From Knoxdaviesia capensis (Eukaryota > Ascomycota > Sordariomycetes > Microascales > Gondwanamycetaceae), in assembly GCA_001510575.1 (NCBI GenBank), contig LNGK01000008.1:2210077-2274076 (forward strand): DNA of 64,000 nucleotides. The letters run 5' to 3'. The notes beneath the pieces are model-generated. The model ran no database searches. It was given only the letters and a program-made list of their open reading frames with translations, and had not been told where the DNA came from. The first letter of the stretch is position 1; every line of letters begins with the position of its first letter. This document shows positions 1-12,000 of this stretch, piece after piece. The position numbers and the translations under genes are program-made.

Positions 1-3000
1 TCTCGACAACGACCCTGAGTTAATCTCCAGTCTACGACTAGCATGTCCGCGGAGAACAAGACTAAAGCTTGGCTATGGTGTCCCTAACGGCGGAGGGCGA
101 CATCCTTCTACTATCAACTTGTTCCGCCGATATGTCTCGGGCGATCCGTGTTGGGACGGCTGTAGCGTCCAGGGCCCATCCCTGACACAAAGGCTGGTCT
201 GGGCATGGCCGTTCTAATTTTGGTTTCTCTTTCTTTTCTCTTTTTTAAGTTTCCTGAAGTTCTTTTTTCCGTCCCTGCACGAAATTTGTGGTCGCCTGCG
301 GGTTCTCCACCACCCATTGACGACCGAGAACCGACCATCTGTGCATAATGGTGATCGTGAGGTTACTGGCCGTGGGAAGGGATCACAGCCTGGACTTTCC
401 CGCCTATGCACTGAAGAGACTGCGAGCGCCCTCTGGGTGATCGTTGGGGCCAAACGCACGTTTTCGGTTGCGCTGTGGTCAACGCCACTGAGCGGGTGCT
501 GTCAGTGGGTTAGTGACAGACCACCATCGCTACATATACCGGATTCTTGAGGGTGACACGTATTGAGCGAACGAAGGGAAGAAGCTAGAAATTCACCCAG
601 AGAAAAGGGTGTGAAGAGAATTTGAAAAGGATATGAATTGCGGTGGTAACATCGTCAGTCGTGATGGCATCGTGGACAAGGAGAATAGCCGTGGGGGCGA
701 CAAAACCCCCCGAAAAGCACAATACAGAACAAAACAAAACCAGAAACGTCCACAAACGCCCGCGCTCCCGGGTCTACATCCTCCGGCGGAGGGAGCACGC
801 CAGAGGCCTCGTGGCGGACCACCACCATCGGACGGTGCTGCATCCGGGCAGGGCTGAACCAGCAGAGCCCAAGAGCGTGCTGTTCAGCGGCGGCCAGGCC
901 GGTGGGAGCCAGCGCGCCCGCCCATGCAGCAAGCCGCACCACTAACAAAAGCTCGCAGAAATGACGAAGGTCAACGCTGAGCTCCACCTGGCTGGTAGGC
1001 CTCTCTGGGCGGTTCGCTGCGTTTTCATTCCGGATCATCGAGATTCCGGGTGGTGGTAGCGCGGTTGGCCCGTGGTGGATAGGTCGCAAGCCGAGTCAGC
1101 AAGTGCCATGCGGGTGAGAGAGAGAGGGAGAGAGAGAGAGCGAGAGAAGAAAGAAAGTGAACCGGAAAAAAAATATAGAATTATTGACTTCGACCTTTGG
1201 CGGCCGGGGGGGCTGTGCTGGTATCTGCGAGGTAAGACAGACCGCACATGCTGGGGGGTGGGCTTGGGTCTTCGAGATTGTGATGTTGGGCAGTGCCTCG
1301 CGATGTGTGTCCGGTCCAGCCTACGAAGCACCTCGGTCGCCAGTGACCAACACCAGCGAGAAGAGGAAGGAGGAATACATTACCGCGTCGAGAGGTATAG
1401 CGTGGGAAGACGAGAGATCCCAGCGACGACGCAGACAAGAACACCACCCAAAATCGGTGATAGTGTGCGCTGCGCACCAACGACCTCCATCGTGTCCATC
1501 ATATATTACCCGCTGCACTATGGGCGCACTACTCACCACCCAACACCACGGCAACACGAGTTTCCGCACATGGTGCAATGCTCCAGCGCTAGACCCTATC
1601 TAGACGCCCGTCAGAGTGGTGGTGGTGATTCTTTGTAGGGCGGCCGCTACACACCGTACGCACACATAATACTGTCCACACACTCACACACGCCCCCCTC
1701 CAGTCAATATGCACAGAACAAAGGTCTCTCTGTGTGTCTCTCTCCACCGAAGTCGACCCGGACCTGGCATATGTTTGGATCTCTCTCTTTTTTTGCTCTT
1801 CCTTTTCTCACCACCACTTTCCCGTCCTTCACACCCCGCCCACCTCCCCGTCCGCTCTCTCACTCTCCTGCTCGTTGTCGCCATGCCCTATGACATGGCC
1901 CACACTCTCCTGTCTGGACCTTGCACCGTCTTTCTGGCCAGACTACTGTAGAAGCTACCCTGCCAAGTGGCAGAAGGCCCTTTGAGTCGAGGATTCCCAA
2001 GGGGGGGGCGTGTGTGAGTGTGCGAGTGTGTGAGTATGTGAGTGTGGTGTCTGGCCGGTCCGGATTCTTTTGATGTCTGGATTGCCTCTTGCCTCTTTCT
2101 TCTCCTGTTCTTCGGGTGTTCCGTTCTTCTTCTCTTCTTCTCTTCGTCTCTGCCTCTCTTGCCTCTTTGCAAGATGGCCAACTGCCAGAAGAAGAAAGAA
2201 CACCATCTCCCGGCTTCTAACGCCTTTCCAGATCTTCTCCCCGTTGGCCTACAAACACCACCCCCTCCCTCCCTCCTTTCGTTCCTGAATCCATTCGTCG
2301 ACCAGATGCCCGCTGCAAGGTAGGTAGCATTTGTCGAGTCTGTCCAATCCGAGTAACCTTCATGGGGCCCTCAGACACACACACACACCCTCTTAATGCC
2401 TGTAGTCTGAATTACTGCACATCTCTGCCTTATGGGGATGGTCAGGGGGGAGAGAGAGACCAGGAGGGGGGTGTGTTCTATACAACATAGGGTACCACCA
2501 GACATGGAGGGGGCGTGGCGTTCTGCCCTGCGGGGGGGTTTATATTCTGGCTGCCCCGGCGTCGAAGCGTCTATCCACACACTCCTTCAGCGAGTCCCCC
2601 CTCTCTCCCTCTCCCTCTCTCTCTCTGCCAGTGCCTTTGGCCACTGACTGCTATCGAGTACTTGCAACACTACTGCCTGCGGGTGCTTCGTATCGCTCAC
2701 GACAGGCGTGTCTCCTGCTTTTTACTGGCTGGAACGCTGCTGTCCCTCCGCCTCACTCCTGTCTGTGTGTACTGTGCTGTGCTGTGCCTTCGTGCCCTCT
2801 CTCTGCATGTACCTCGAAGAAGATCGAGAGTGTCTCTATGTTTGCTGCTGGCTGCGGTGCATGCTGGTGGTGATCGCCCTATGCAATGGAGCCAAGGAAG
2901 TACCCAGGTACCAAATCCACCTCCCCTTCATCGTTCCTTCCTGTCAACCATATATAACTCTTTCCATCCTCCCCTCATCGTGCCTTCCTGTTCTGAACCC

Positions 3001-3499
3001 GCCCTTCTTGACTCCCCAGATCTTCTCAAACTATTTCAATCTCTGCCATCCCCATCATCTGCATTCATCTTCCATCTTCATCTTCTCTTCTCTCTTCACG
3101 ATACCACATCCATATATATCTGTCTCTGCCTCCCCGTCTTTCTTCTTCTTCATCTCGACCTTTCTCTTTCTTCCTCTTCTTCTCTATCTTCTTCATCACC
3201 ACTCTCCAACTTACACACACCCACACAGAGCCACACCGGTCTATATATCCTTCGCATCTGCCCCATCTCTCTCCTCTTGCGTCTCTCCATCGTTGTTCTC
3301 TTTCTATCTCACACTCTCTTTTCATATATCGTCTCTCTGTCTCATCACCAACATACCATCCATCTCGACCATCCGCCACTGGCCATTGTGTCGACCTCAT
3401 CTCTCTCTCTCTCTCTCTCTCTCTCTTGATTCCCCGGAGCACCATCACACCGTCACCTGATCAATCAATCCGGACGGGAATCTGTACAACCAAACCATA
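1..3499. other. non-coding region and CT-rich leader upstream of the bZIP gene
   Basis: I see no supported gene here. The first 1.7 kb is mixed sequence with only short overlapping frames. From about 1700 to 3430 the plus strand becomes strongly pyrimidine-rich, with many TCTC/TTCTTC runs and a 26-bp CT dinucleotide tract at 3401-3426, about 75 bp before the bZIP start codon. Such CT tracts are typical just upstream of transcription starts in filamentous fungi, so this is probably promoter plus a long 5' leader. The long open frames inside it encode only Ser/Leu/Pro/His-rich low-complexity peptides and are composition artefacts. Confidence 0.6.
3401..3426. repeat. (CT)13 microsatellite in the bZIP gene leader
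   Basis: Uninterrupted CT dinucleotide run of 26 bp, about 75 bp upstream of the bZIP ATG. It ends a 1.7-kb pyrimidine-rich stretch. Confidence 0.9.
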
Positions 3500-4667
3500 A
3501 TGTATTCAACAGCCCAACACCAGTACGCTGGCTACCCCCAGCCCACCATGCCGGCCCCGCGTCCCTTCTCTACCAACCACGGCACTAGCAGCGCCTTCAG
3601 CGCTTCCGCAAACCCGGATGAGGACTGGACCAAGATCTCTGATCTCGCCGAACGGCGGAGAATCCAGAATCGCATTGCTCAGCGCAACTACCGTATGTAC
3701 TGACTGATGTGAATGCCTGGCTGCTCCCCGAGATTCTCTCCTCCTCTCTCTGCAGCTTCTGTCTCATTCTACACGCGACTGTACTAACCTCCGGATCTTC
3801 CCCCGTTTCCCCTGAACTAGGCAAGAAGCTCAAGCGCCGTCTGGAAGACCTCGAGAGACACGCTGCTGATGGCTCGCCGCTGCCCGAGAAGGATGGCAGC
3901 GCCGGCTCTTCGCCGTCCTCGAAGCCTGCCACTGCCAAGCGCCAGACTCAGAGCCCTCGGCCGCGGAAGTCTCCTTCTCCCGCATCCACCGCATCATCGG
4001 CCCTGTCCAAGCCGGTCACCTCGCAGGACCGCTTCACGCCGCCCATGTCCCACGAGGACGAGGCGCTGTTTGGCGCCAGCTCCTACTCGTCTCGGGGCCG
4101 CTCAAGCACCCCGCCTCCGCCTTCGCTCTTTTCCTACTCGGCGTACTCGGCCTACCCGCCTCCTCCCGATGAGCAGCACCCATCCACCTACGCCACTCCC
4201 CAGCCGTACCTCGCCATCACCACCAGCGAGGCATATCCCACCTACCTCACCGCCACTTCTCTACCAACCACGCTGCCGCCGATGACGCCGTACGCTGATG
4301 CTACCACTATGAAGCGGGATGTGTACCATAGCAATGACAATATGCATCCCTACAACATGTACGCTGGCCTCCTCCCATCCCTTGAGGTTAGCTCACCACC
4401 GCACTACGAGAGCTCAAACCCGCATGTGAGTTACACTCGATCGAGCCGTTGAAAAATAAATTTCCGGTCCGATGAAGAAAACCAGAAGATACACATTATT
4501 TTTTTTTCCCGATGAGAGAACGCGATGCTGATGGATCTAGCGGTGATTGTCAGACTCCGCTCTCGCACGGCTTCTACTCGGCCCACTGCTCAGACGCCGG
4601 CTACGAGTACCCCACCACGCCGCCTCTCTCCATGCCCGGATCCCCCGGCCTCATTCAGCACGCTTAA
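3500..4667 (+). CDS. bZIP transcription factor (three exons)
   Basis: Predicted nuclear DNA-binding regulator of 303 aa. My exon model is 3500-3692, 3821-4425 and 4554-4667. Both introns are 128 nt; intron 1 has a TACTAAC branch site and intron 2 ends TGTCAG. The fungal bZIP basic region (ERRRIQNRIAQRNYRKKLKRR) is at about residues 49-71 and carries the invariant N and R. Intron 1 falls inside the codon for the last Arg of NRIAQRNYR. The leucine zipper is short: a Gly/Ser/Pro-rich stretch starts within about three turns. The remaining 220 residues are Ser/Pro/Tyr-rich, like an activation region, and end at IQHA. Exon 3 is supported because the minus-one alternative (read-through to 4452) would lose the ordered GFYSAHCSDAGYEYPTTPP tail. 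The start is the first ATG after the CT tract. No recognisable orthologue name. bZIP identity is firm; target genes and signal are unknown. Confidence 0.85.
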
Positions 4668-7600
4668 GTCGACGACGACCGGTGATGGCCGTGGTGGCCC
4701 GTCTCCCACCATGTTCGCAAATGGGCCCTCCGTTCCGTTGAGAGGCCGGTTCTTCGGATGGGACCTGCTTGGAATCGACATTAAGCCGCTTCTCTGAGAT
4801 GTTCCACCTTGCGAGATGCATGTCACTGGGGTGGCTGGCTCCAAACAGTGCCATTCTGCAGGATTACCGCCTCGTCCTATTCTCTTTCGGGCAAACGTCA
4901 CTTTCTCTCTTCTCCTCCGTCTTTCTCGACCTCATACACCTCTTGACATCCTACCTCCCATCTCTCTACTACTTCTTAACGCCTTTTATGTTGATATATA
5001 TCCTTGATACATCTAAAAGATTGTGTCCATGTTCTTTTTCTCTTCTTGCTGTTTTCGCCGTTCTGGCTGCGGTTTTTGCTTTTTCTTTGTGTCGGTTATG
5101 CTTGCTTATATATTTTAAGACTTTGGAAATAGGGTCGAAACGGCTTAGAGCCAGGGGTAAAATTCAGGTCTGCGGGTTTGATTTTGTTTCTTTCTTTCGT
5201 CTCTTTTGGATTCTTGTTGGTTCTCTCTTGCGTATCTTGTTACATTGGCTGACTAGGTGCTCTCGGCTTTTGGATTTTTCTGAGTTTCTTTTTCTTACTA
5301 CTTTGCTGATGCACGTGTGAGTGATTGTGATGTGGGTGCGGCTGTGGTTAGTAGCAACGTTGTTCTTTTGTGTTCTTGGGGGTTTGGCTCTGAGCTTCTC
5401 TGTCATCTGGGCCATGCTTGTCTGCTGCTATACGAGGGGAGCTCTCTCGAGGGGAGGAAGAGGGCTGGAATGGGAGACGCTAGGGTTACATATCGGTTTT
5501 ATATATCTGACTTTCTCAATTTGGCCGATACATTGCAGTGAGTTTTCACTTTCCTGAAGGTTGGGTGCTCTCTGTCGGCTGTGTTCTGTACATATGTACT
5601 GTATGTCCTCCAGTCCTCGAGGCTGAGGCTACAATCTCCCTAAGCAAAGCGGGTTCGGGTCGTACACGGTCGAGCCACGCTCGTTGGGCCACATGCAACG
5701 CACAACGACAAGCGGACCCCTCGACCAGAGCGCGGAACAGATCCTCCTACGACCAGCGAGCGTATTTGCAGTTTCTTTTTGGCGAGGGAAGCGCTGTGAC
5801 GAAAGGCTCGCAAGTGCTTAGAGAGAGACACGGGCTACTATTAAGAATACGAGACTTGCCATGTTAATTTCAAATAGACTTTGGCAGTGGGAAGCAGGGA
5901 AAGTGGGTGTATTCCTTAGGTAGTAGTGGCAGTCGTCGTTGGAGAACGTTAGCTTTCGACATTCTGCCCAAGCTCGCGCGAGTCTGGACTCAGCCTGTGG
6001 ATGTGCAGAAGTCCGGGACGACGAGTCAGTTACATCGTGCTGGGCGGTCCGGGGAGGCGGAGGAGAGGGGTCTGGCCCTCCGGGAACTCGGCACCGGGGG
6101 AAAAGGAAGATGGGGGGGGGGGGCGGATTCTGGACGCGGGCGAGTGGCCAACACACCCGCCGCTCCAGAAGCTCTTGCTGCAGTGTGGTCAGCCGACGAA
6201 CCGACTTATGTCCGGGACAGACAGGCGTGGTGTGGGAGTCTGGTGTGGCGGCGGCCGCCGGATGGAATCGAGGTGCTGGGGCCGGGGGCGGCGGGAGCAA
6301 GCACGGTTGGCCGGAGCAGATGGGCAGCGTTCCCGCACCCCCGTTTACACATTTTCTTTTTCTTCTATTCTTTTCTTCCTCACCACTCCGCCTTGCCACG
6401 CTGGATATGTCCAGACACACCCGGCTCGTCTCTGGCCCGGCAATCGGGATCCCCTGGTGGTGTGCGCCCCCGGTGGTCCTGCTGCGTGCGTCTCCAGCAG
6501 CCAGCAGAGATCCCCGCCGGGCATTGCTGCTCTTCCAAGACCCGCCCGCCCAGCCATATTTTGTCTTTGTGGAGGTTCCCACCGCCTGACTGTACATCTA
6601 CGACCCGACGTATACGCTTTCTGTCTTTTTCCCTTTTTATTTAAAAAGATTCTTTTATATATAAATAACCTAGACACTCTGGGGGCGAGGGCCCCCCATC
6701 CTCTCTGCCTTGTCTTAACGCAACCAAAGCACGGTCTTATACCCGCGATATTGCTCCACCGTCCCACCCGGATCCGCACGAAGGTGGGGGGGGGGAGGGG
6801 AATGGGAGGAGCCTCCGGAGATGCACATTCCAGCTTTTCTTTTTACTGTTTACTCTTCACTCGGAGATTGTCCTGGCTGTGTTTGAACCCTTAAGACCGG
6901 GGGGCGTGGCCCACCTTTGTTCGCACGGGGGGGTTTTATTCATTAATTCTATTTTTCAATTTTGAAATCCCCCCCCTTCCTCGCTCACACGACTACTGTA
7001 TACTGTACAGGCCATTAAAACAAGGAAAAGGCGAGAGCCACCGGAGATACATCGACCAAAGGATTCGACAGTACGAGGCTGTGGCCACTCCCTGATTCTC
7101 GCAGTGTGGGTGCTTTCGAATCACCGGAGAGGAGGGGGTGTATCCCCAGGAATTCCAAATTCCAGATTCCAAATCACTTGCTCTCGCTCTAGGAAACCCC
7201 TGCCGCTATGAGTGATCTCGAAATAAAGATAAAAATAAAAATAAACACCAAACAAGAAACAAAAAGTCTACTTTGAAAGCGCGTGCGAGTATGCCTGGCC
7301 CGAGATAGTGATTAATGTTGTACGCAAGTTCTTGCTGGTTGACAGCACACGGCATCCAGAGCCGGGGGCCGACATCCGTCCTCCTCTTTCGGCGCACATT
7401 GGAACGTTGCGTGTGCATGCCGATCATCCAGGGTTGAAGACTAGTCGTCATGCAAAATCAGGGTTGAAGATTCCCAGTTCAATTATCGGAAGTATATGAT
7501 TGTGATATGTCATCATCCAAGAGAAGAAAAGTGAAGACTCCTTTCCAAAAAACCATAAAGACAGACCAAAAAAACCAAGAAGGAAGAAGACCATGGCCGT

Positions 7601-7802
7601 CCTCTTCCCCCCCAAAACCTCTCCGAAGTCCGCGGATGTCCCCTTAACCCCGTATCCGGTGGCAATTCCAAGAGCCGCCACGAGACCAGGATTATTCCCC
7701 CCCAATGTGCATATATCCGGGGGGAGAGAAAGATCGAAACCGCTGGGATGGGTTGAACGGGTCGAGCCTCGTCCCAATGGCACCTGCCAGCAGCACTCGG
7801 GC
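4668..7802. other. 3.1-kb convergent intergenic region
   Basis: Lies between the 3' ends of the bZIP (+) and fbp (-) genes. It starts with a T-rich, probably 3' UTR segment (4900-5300). A GC-rich part (about 5900-6600) is open in several frames on both strands at once, with no homology I can recognise and no single credible start or splice pattern. I found no tRNA or repeat. The length is unusual for a convergent spacer, so a non-coding transcript is possible but not shown. Confidence 0.5.
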
Positions 7803-7985
7803 TTACGCCTTGTGGAAGGCCTTGACCTTCTCGATCTCGTCGTAGCTGCCCATGAAGATTCCGGCGCGGTCGTGGATGTCCTCGGGAACCACCTCGAGCA
7901 TGCGGTTCATCTTGCTGTCGACAGCCTGGCCGCCGGCTGCAAGTGATGCGAACGAAACACACCACGCGTTAGTATCTAGCCTCGA

Positions 7986-8022
<37 letters not shown>

Positions 8023-9068
8023 GAGGGAGAGAAGCGAGAAGACACAGAAAACTAACCGTTCTCAAACACCATGGCCATGGGCGCACACTCGTACAGAATG
8101 CGCAGCTTGCCCTTGGGGCTCTTCTTGTCGGCCGGGTAGGCGAAGATGCCGCCGTACAGCAGCGTGCGGTAGGCATCGGCCACCATGCTGCCGATGTAGC
8201 GCGAGCTGTACGGCTTGCCGTTCGGCTGCGGCTCCTTCAGCGACGCGAAGTAGCCGCGCACCGACTCGTCCCAGTACAGCGAGTTGCCCTCGTTGACGGA
8301 GTAGATGGTGCGCGCGCGCGGCAGCCGCATGTCCGGGTGGGTCAGGATGAACTCGCCGAGCCCGGTGTCGAGCGTGAAGCCGTTGACCGACCCGCCCTTC
8401 ATCGTGATCACCAGCTGCGACGACGCGCCGTACATCGTGAACCCCGCCGCCACCAGCTCCGTGCCCGGCTTCAGGATGTCGGCCTTGGTGCCCGTCGACC
8501 CCGGCGACAGCTTGTGCACCGCGAAGATCGTGCCGACCGACACGCCCGCGTCCAGGTTCGAGCTGCCGTCGATCGGGTCGCACGCCACCGCGTACCGCGC
8601 GCCGTCGCTCTCCGGGAAGAAGATCACCTCGTCCTCCTCCTCCGACACCAGCACCGCGCACTTGCCCGACGACCGCATCGCCTCGATGAACAGGTCGTTC
8701 GAAATCACGTCCAGCTTCTTCTGCTCGTCACCCGTGATGTTCGACGAGCCCGCCAGGCCCGTCAGGTTCACCAGCGTGGCGCGGCGGATGTAGTAGGCAA
8801 TCGACTTGAACGAGAACTGCAGCGCGTGGCAGAGGAGGCTGTTCGGAGATGGAAGGGAACAGCTTGTTAGCAAATGTGTGCTGGTGTGTTAGGGTTTCAG
8901 CGTGCAATGCCTAGGGTTGGACCCTGGCCAACCCTAGACATGTGGGGTGGTGGGGTGACGTCATTACGTAAAGTCTCCAGTGGCCTCCTTGTGTTTTACC
9001 TGCTCCTCGGTCAGGAACCGGGTGAGGGTAATGATGTTGGTGTTGATTTTCATGTCGGCTTCGGACAT
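7803..9068 (-). CDS. acuG: fructose-1,6-bisphosphatase
   Basis: Gluconeogenic enzyme hydrolysing fructose 1,6-bisphosphate to fructose 6-phosphate in the cytosol. It is acuG in Aspergillus nidulans and FBP1 in yeast. Three exons on the minus strand: 8968-9068, 8057-8838, 7803-7936; introns of 129 and 120 nt; 338 aa. The start has a strong context (CCGCCACCATG). Visible family features are the Mg-binding acidic loop SEEEDE (about 99-104), the metal/substrate motif DPIDGSS (121-127) and the FBPase active-site signature GKLRILYECAP (277-287), all intact. The N-terminal cAMP-dependent phosphorylation site of yeast Fbp1 (RRxS) is not present. Intron 2 holds back-to-back CA and GA repeats. Intron 1 begins beside palindromic bZIP sites. 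In Aspergillus this gene is induced on gluconeogenic carbon sources by AcuK/AcuM (family knowledge, not seen here). Confidence 0.96.
7985..8022. repeat. compound (CA)n(GA)n microsatellite in fbp intron 2
   Basis: About 19 bp of CA repeat runs directly into about 20 bp of GA repeat, within the second intron of the fructose-bisphosphatase gene. On the sense strand this is a TC/TG tract close to the donor side of the intron. Confidence 0.9.
8956..8971. promoter_or_regulatory. abutting CRE and AP-1/Yap palindromes at the fbp exon 1/intron 1 junction
   Basis: The plus strand reads TGACGTCATTACGTAA. TGACGTCA (8956-8963) is the full palindromic CRE/ATF site and TTACGTAA (8964-8971) is the full palindromic Yap/AP-1 site, with no base between them. 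The second overlaps the 5' splice site of fbp intron 1 (junction at 8967/8968). The sites are seen directly. Binding by an ATF- or Yap-type bZIP protein is inference, since both motifs can also occur by chance. Confidence 0.45.
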
Positions 9069-12000
9069 GGTGGCGGTATTTTGAGGGGGGTTTTCTTTCT
9101 GCTGAAGGATTTGGGATGTAGCTTGGAAGAGAAAACGAAGTAATGTCGTCGGCAAAAGAGCTCCAACGGACAATTTACAACGAATGGCGAGGCCGCGCTT
9201 ATAAAGGGCTCGATGCGGGATGCAAGCTCAATTAAGCTCGGCTATTGGTGTTCGGGTTAGCATTTGACATTACACCCAAAACGTCCAGGCAGCTGGGAAC
9301 GTGAGCCCCGACGAAATCGGTTTGATGGGGGATGTCTGGGGGCGGAATGGGTGGCAAGTTTACCTTTTTGGAGAGGTATTAAAAGATGAGAGAAGGCTTA
9401 AGGGAGCTTTTCAAGGGTCAGGTGGGAGGACAGAGGACGACAATTGGGTAGAGTATGGTGGGTGTCAGAGAGGCTTGAATCAAGTTGTTCGATGCAGGGT
9501 GGGATGGAGGGTGGACGATGGGACAAGACACAGAATGAAGGGTTCAAGAGAGAAAGATGGGGCACAAGGAGAAGAAGGAAAGGAAGAATCAGGAAGAAGA
9601 AGAGAAGAAAGAAAGAGAAAGAAAAGAAATAGGACGCGAGAAGGAAAAAAAAAAGAGGATAGCACGCGGATCAAATAGCTCGAACCACAGCGCGCAAAGT
9701 AGCGGCACTGCCGTATCCCGTAGGAAAGAAACGGAGCCTGACAGTCGGGCGAACGTATCAGAAAAGCTGAAGCGGCCCCTCCCTCGCTCCCTCGCCTCGA
9801 TGGACTCTTTTTGTGTGTGCTTTTGCGTCTGACTTGAGATATCTGGTCTGGCCTAGTTCCTTTTTACCAGGGGCATCTGAATAACATGATATGCAAAGCC
9901 GGCTGCATGGCCCCATCTCCAACCACGAGGATTCGCCTGCAAAAGTCTACCGCTGTCCCGCGCGTTTTCCTCCGTCGACCTGCTTCCTTTGATCCATCGT
10001 GCGTGATTCCGACGAGAGAGGGGTTTTATTATTTTTTATTAAAATTTTTGGAAATTGTTTCCAAACGGAGGCAAAATCTGTGATCCACCGAATTGACGTG
10101 TGTAGGCCCTGGTGGTGGTCGCCCTTCATCTCCTTAAGCTCAAGAAAGACCCGCGAGCGCGGGGCCGACCACCTTTTCATGGGCCCGTAACTACGAGCTT
10201 TCGGCAGAGACGCCAGCAAGCTCTGTGGATGTGTCGTTGAAACTAAACCGTCTAGGCCGGGATTGCACAGTGGATAGTTTGCGCATGGATACAGGCCAGA
10301 CGCGAGGGGACCGCCAAAAGGCACCAAACAAGGTGGGTGGTGGGTGGGTGGCATTCACACGCAAGTCTCGGATAAGGCGAGGACTGCCGGGCAGAAGGGG
10401 GGCGCCCACACCGCGGGTATACGCAGCAGCGAACACACGACGAGACGGGTGGGTTGTCCAGCAGCAAGAGGATTTCCCGGAAGAGAAACGCCGCGGCCCC
10501 TCTGAAAACCTGCGATACGGGTGTGTGTTCCTGGTGCGATACTGAGACTCTATCAGCCATAGTAAGGCCCCTCTCTACCTGTGCTGGTATTTCCGGATCT
10601 CAGTTCCGATAAGTTCCACTTGGGATGTGGTTTTGCGAGTCTATCGCGAACACACTTTTTCTGTCTTGTTCCCTTCTGCTAGAGGGTGTTCCGGGTGGCG
10701 GCTGCGACTACAACTGGAGAAGAGAAACCACTATGCATGCACATTCAATTCCAGGCACAAGAACCACCTGGCGGAGGATGGAAAAAACCCAGGCCGTGGC
10801 CGTCGTCACCATCGAAAAAGCTGCCGGATGAAGATCGGGCCCATGGGAAAAAAACAGGCCGTGAGGAGAGCTAATTCCACCAATCCCGAAGCGGGGGACT
10901 CGACTTAGGGGAAGTTTTTGGGATGGGATTTCTGTATGGAGGGAAATATGGGTTATACCCTGATACGGACAGGCATGGATGAATACAAAATGGGAGCAGG
11001 ATCACAGGAATTACTGAAGCATTATCAACGGGAGGATATTACAAACCCGTGTAATTGGATCCCGACACTCTTGAACTGGCCGATTTACAACGTCTCGGTA
11101 ATGATTCACGATAAACCACACACCCTGCATCTCCCAAACACAGAGCGCCTGCGACCAGAGCACATGACACCGGCATTGCCCCTCCGCCAAAGAGGGGAAA
11201 AGAAGCACAGTTTCATATACACCAACAGAATCAATGCACGGAATGTGTAGCTAGCTGTTCGGCAAGAGTCGGTGGTTCCCGGCTGGCGGGCGGTCGACTC
11301 TCGGCAGCAAGGGCGTTTGGAGGGGGGAGAGAACGAGGAACATGGGGCGCCGCGAGACAAAGAGCCACCACCCCGGTTCGGATTGAGCGGCGGCACATGC
11401 GAGAAGGGCAGAGACAAATAGTGGGCCGAGCTCGGAGATAAAACCTGTGTACGTGCTGTATCTCTGAACAGGCACGCCTGTCGCGAGTGAGAGATAGAAG
11501 ATGTCGTATGAGGGGGGAGGGGGGACTAGAGTTGCAGTATGCCGTGCTTATTGTGGTATCTTCGAGTGTGGCTGACTAGTTTGAGTGACGAGTTCTTATA
11601 CATATAGAGGAACGTACACCACGCTGTCACGCCGTCTCTCCCTCGTGTAAGGTGAAGCGGTTCGTCTCGCACACAACGGCGGTTCTCGCTGGCTGGACAT
11701 GCTGTATGTGGCGAGGCCTGCATCCCGCCTCGAACATGGCTCTCTCCGCAGGCAGACAATTTCCAACCCTAATTCTTTTAAATCTTCCTTTTTTCGTTAT
11801 ATGAGCCTGTGCCATCTGCACGTCTCAAGCACCCAAGCCTGCCTTGCTCACCATCCACCACACACACCTGGTCTGAACTGAAGCTCTCCCCACCAGCCAG
11901 CCGCCAGCCGCCAGCCGCCAAACGGACGTGAAGTGATGGCCCCAGACCCTAACCCCCGGCCCACTAGGGTTGCGAGCCTGTTTCCCAATCCCGGCTATTA

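Noticed and set aside
2515..3429. 304-codon open frame upstream of the bZIP gene
   Set aside because: It lies in the CT-rich leader and encodes Ser/Leu/Pro/His low complexity with no ordered domain; an overlapping second frame is equally open.
5818..6894. Several overlapping frames of 200-300 codons on both strands
   Set aside because: Open in four frames at once in GC-rich DNA, with no family resemblance or consistent splice signals.
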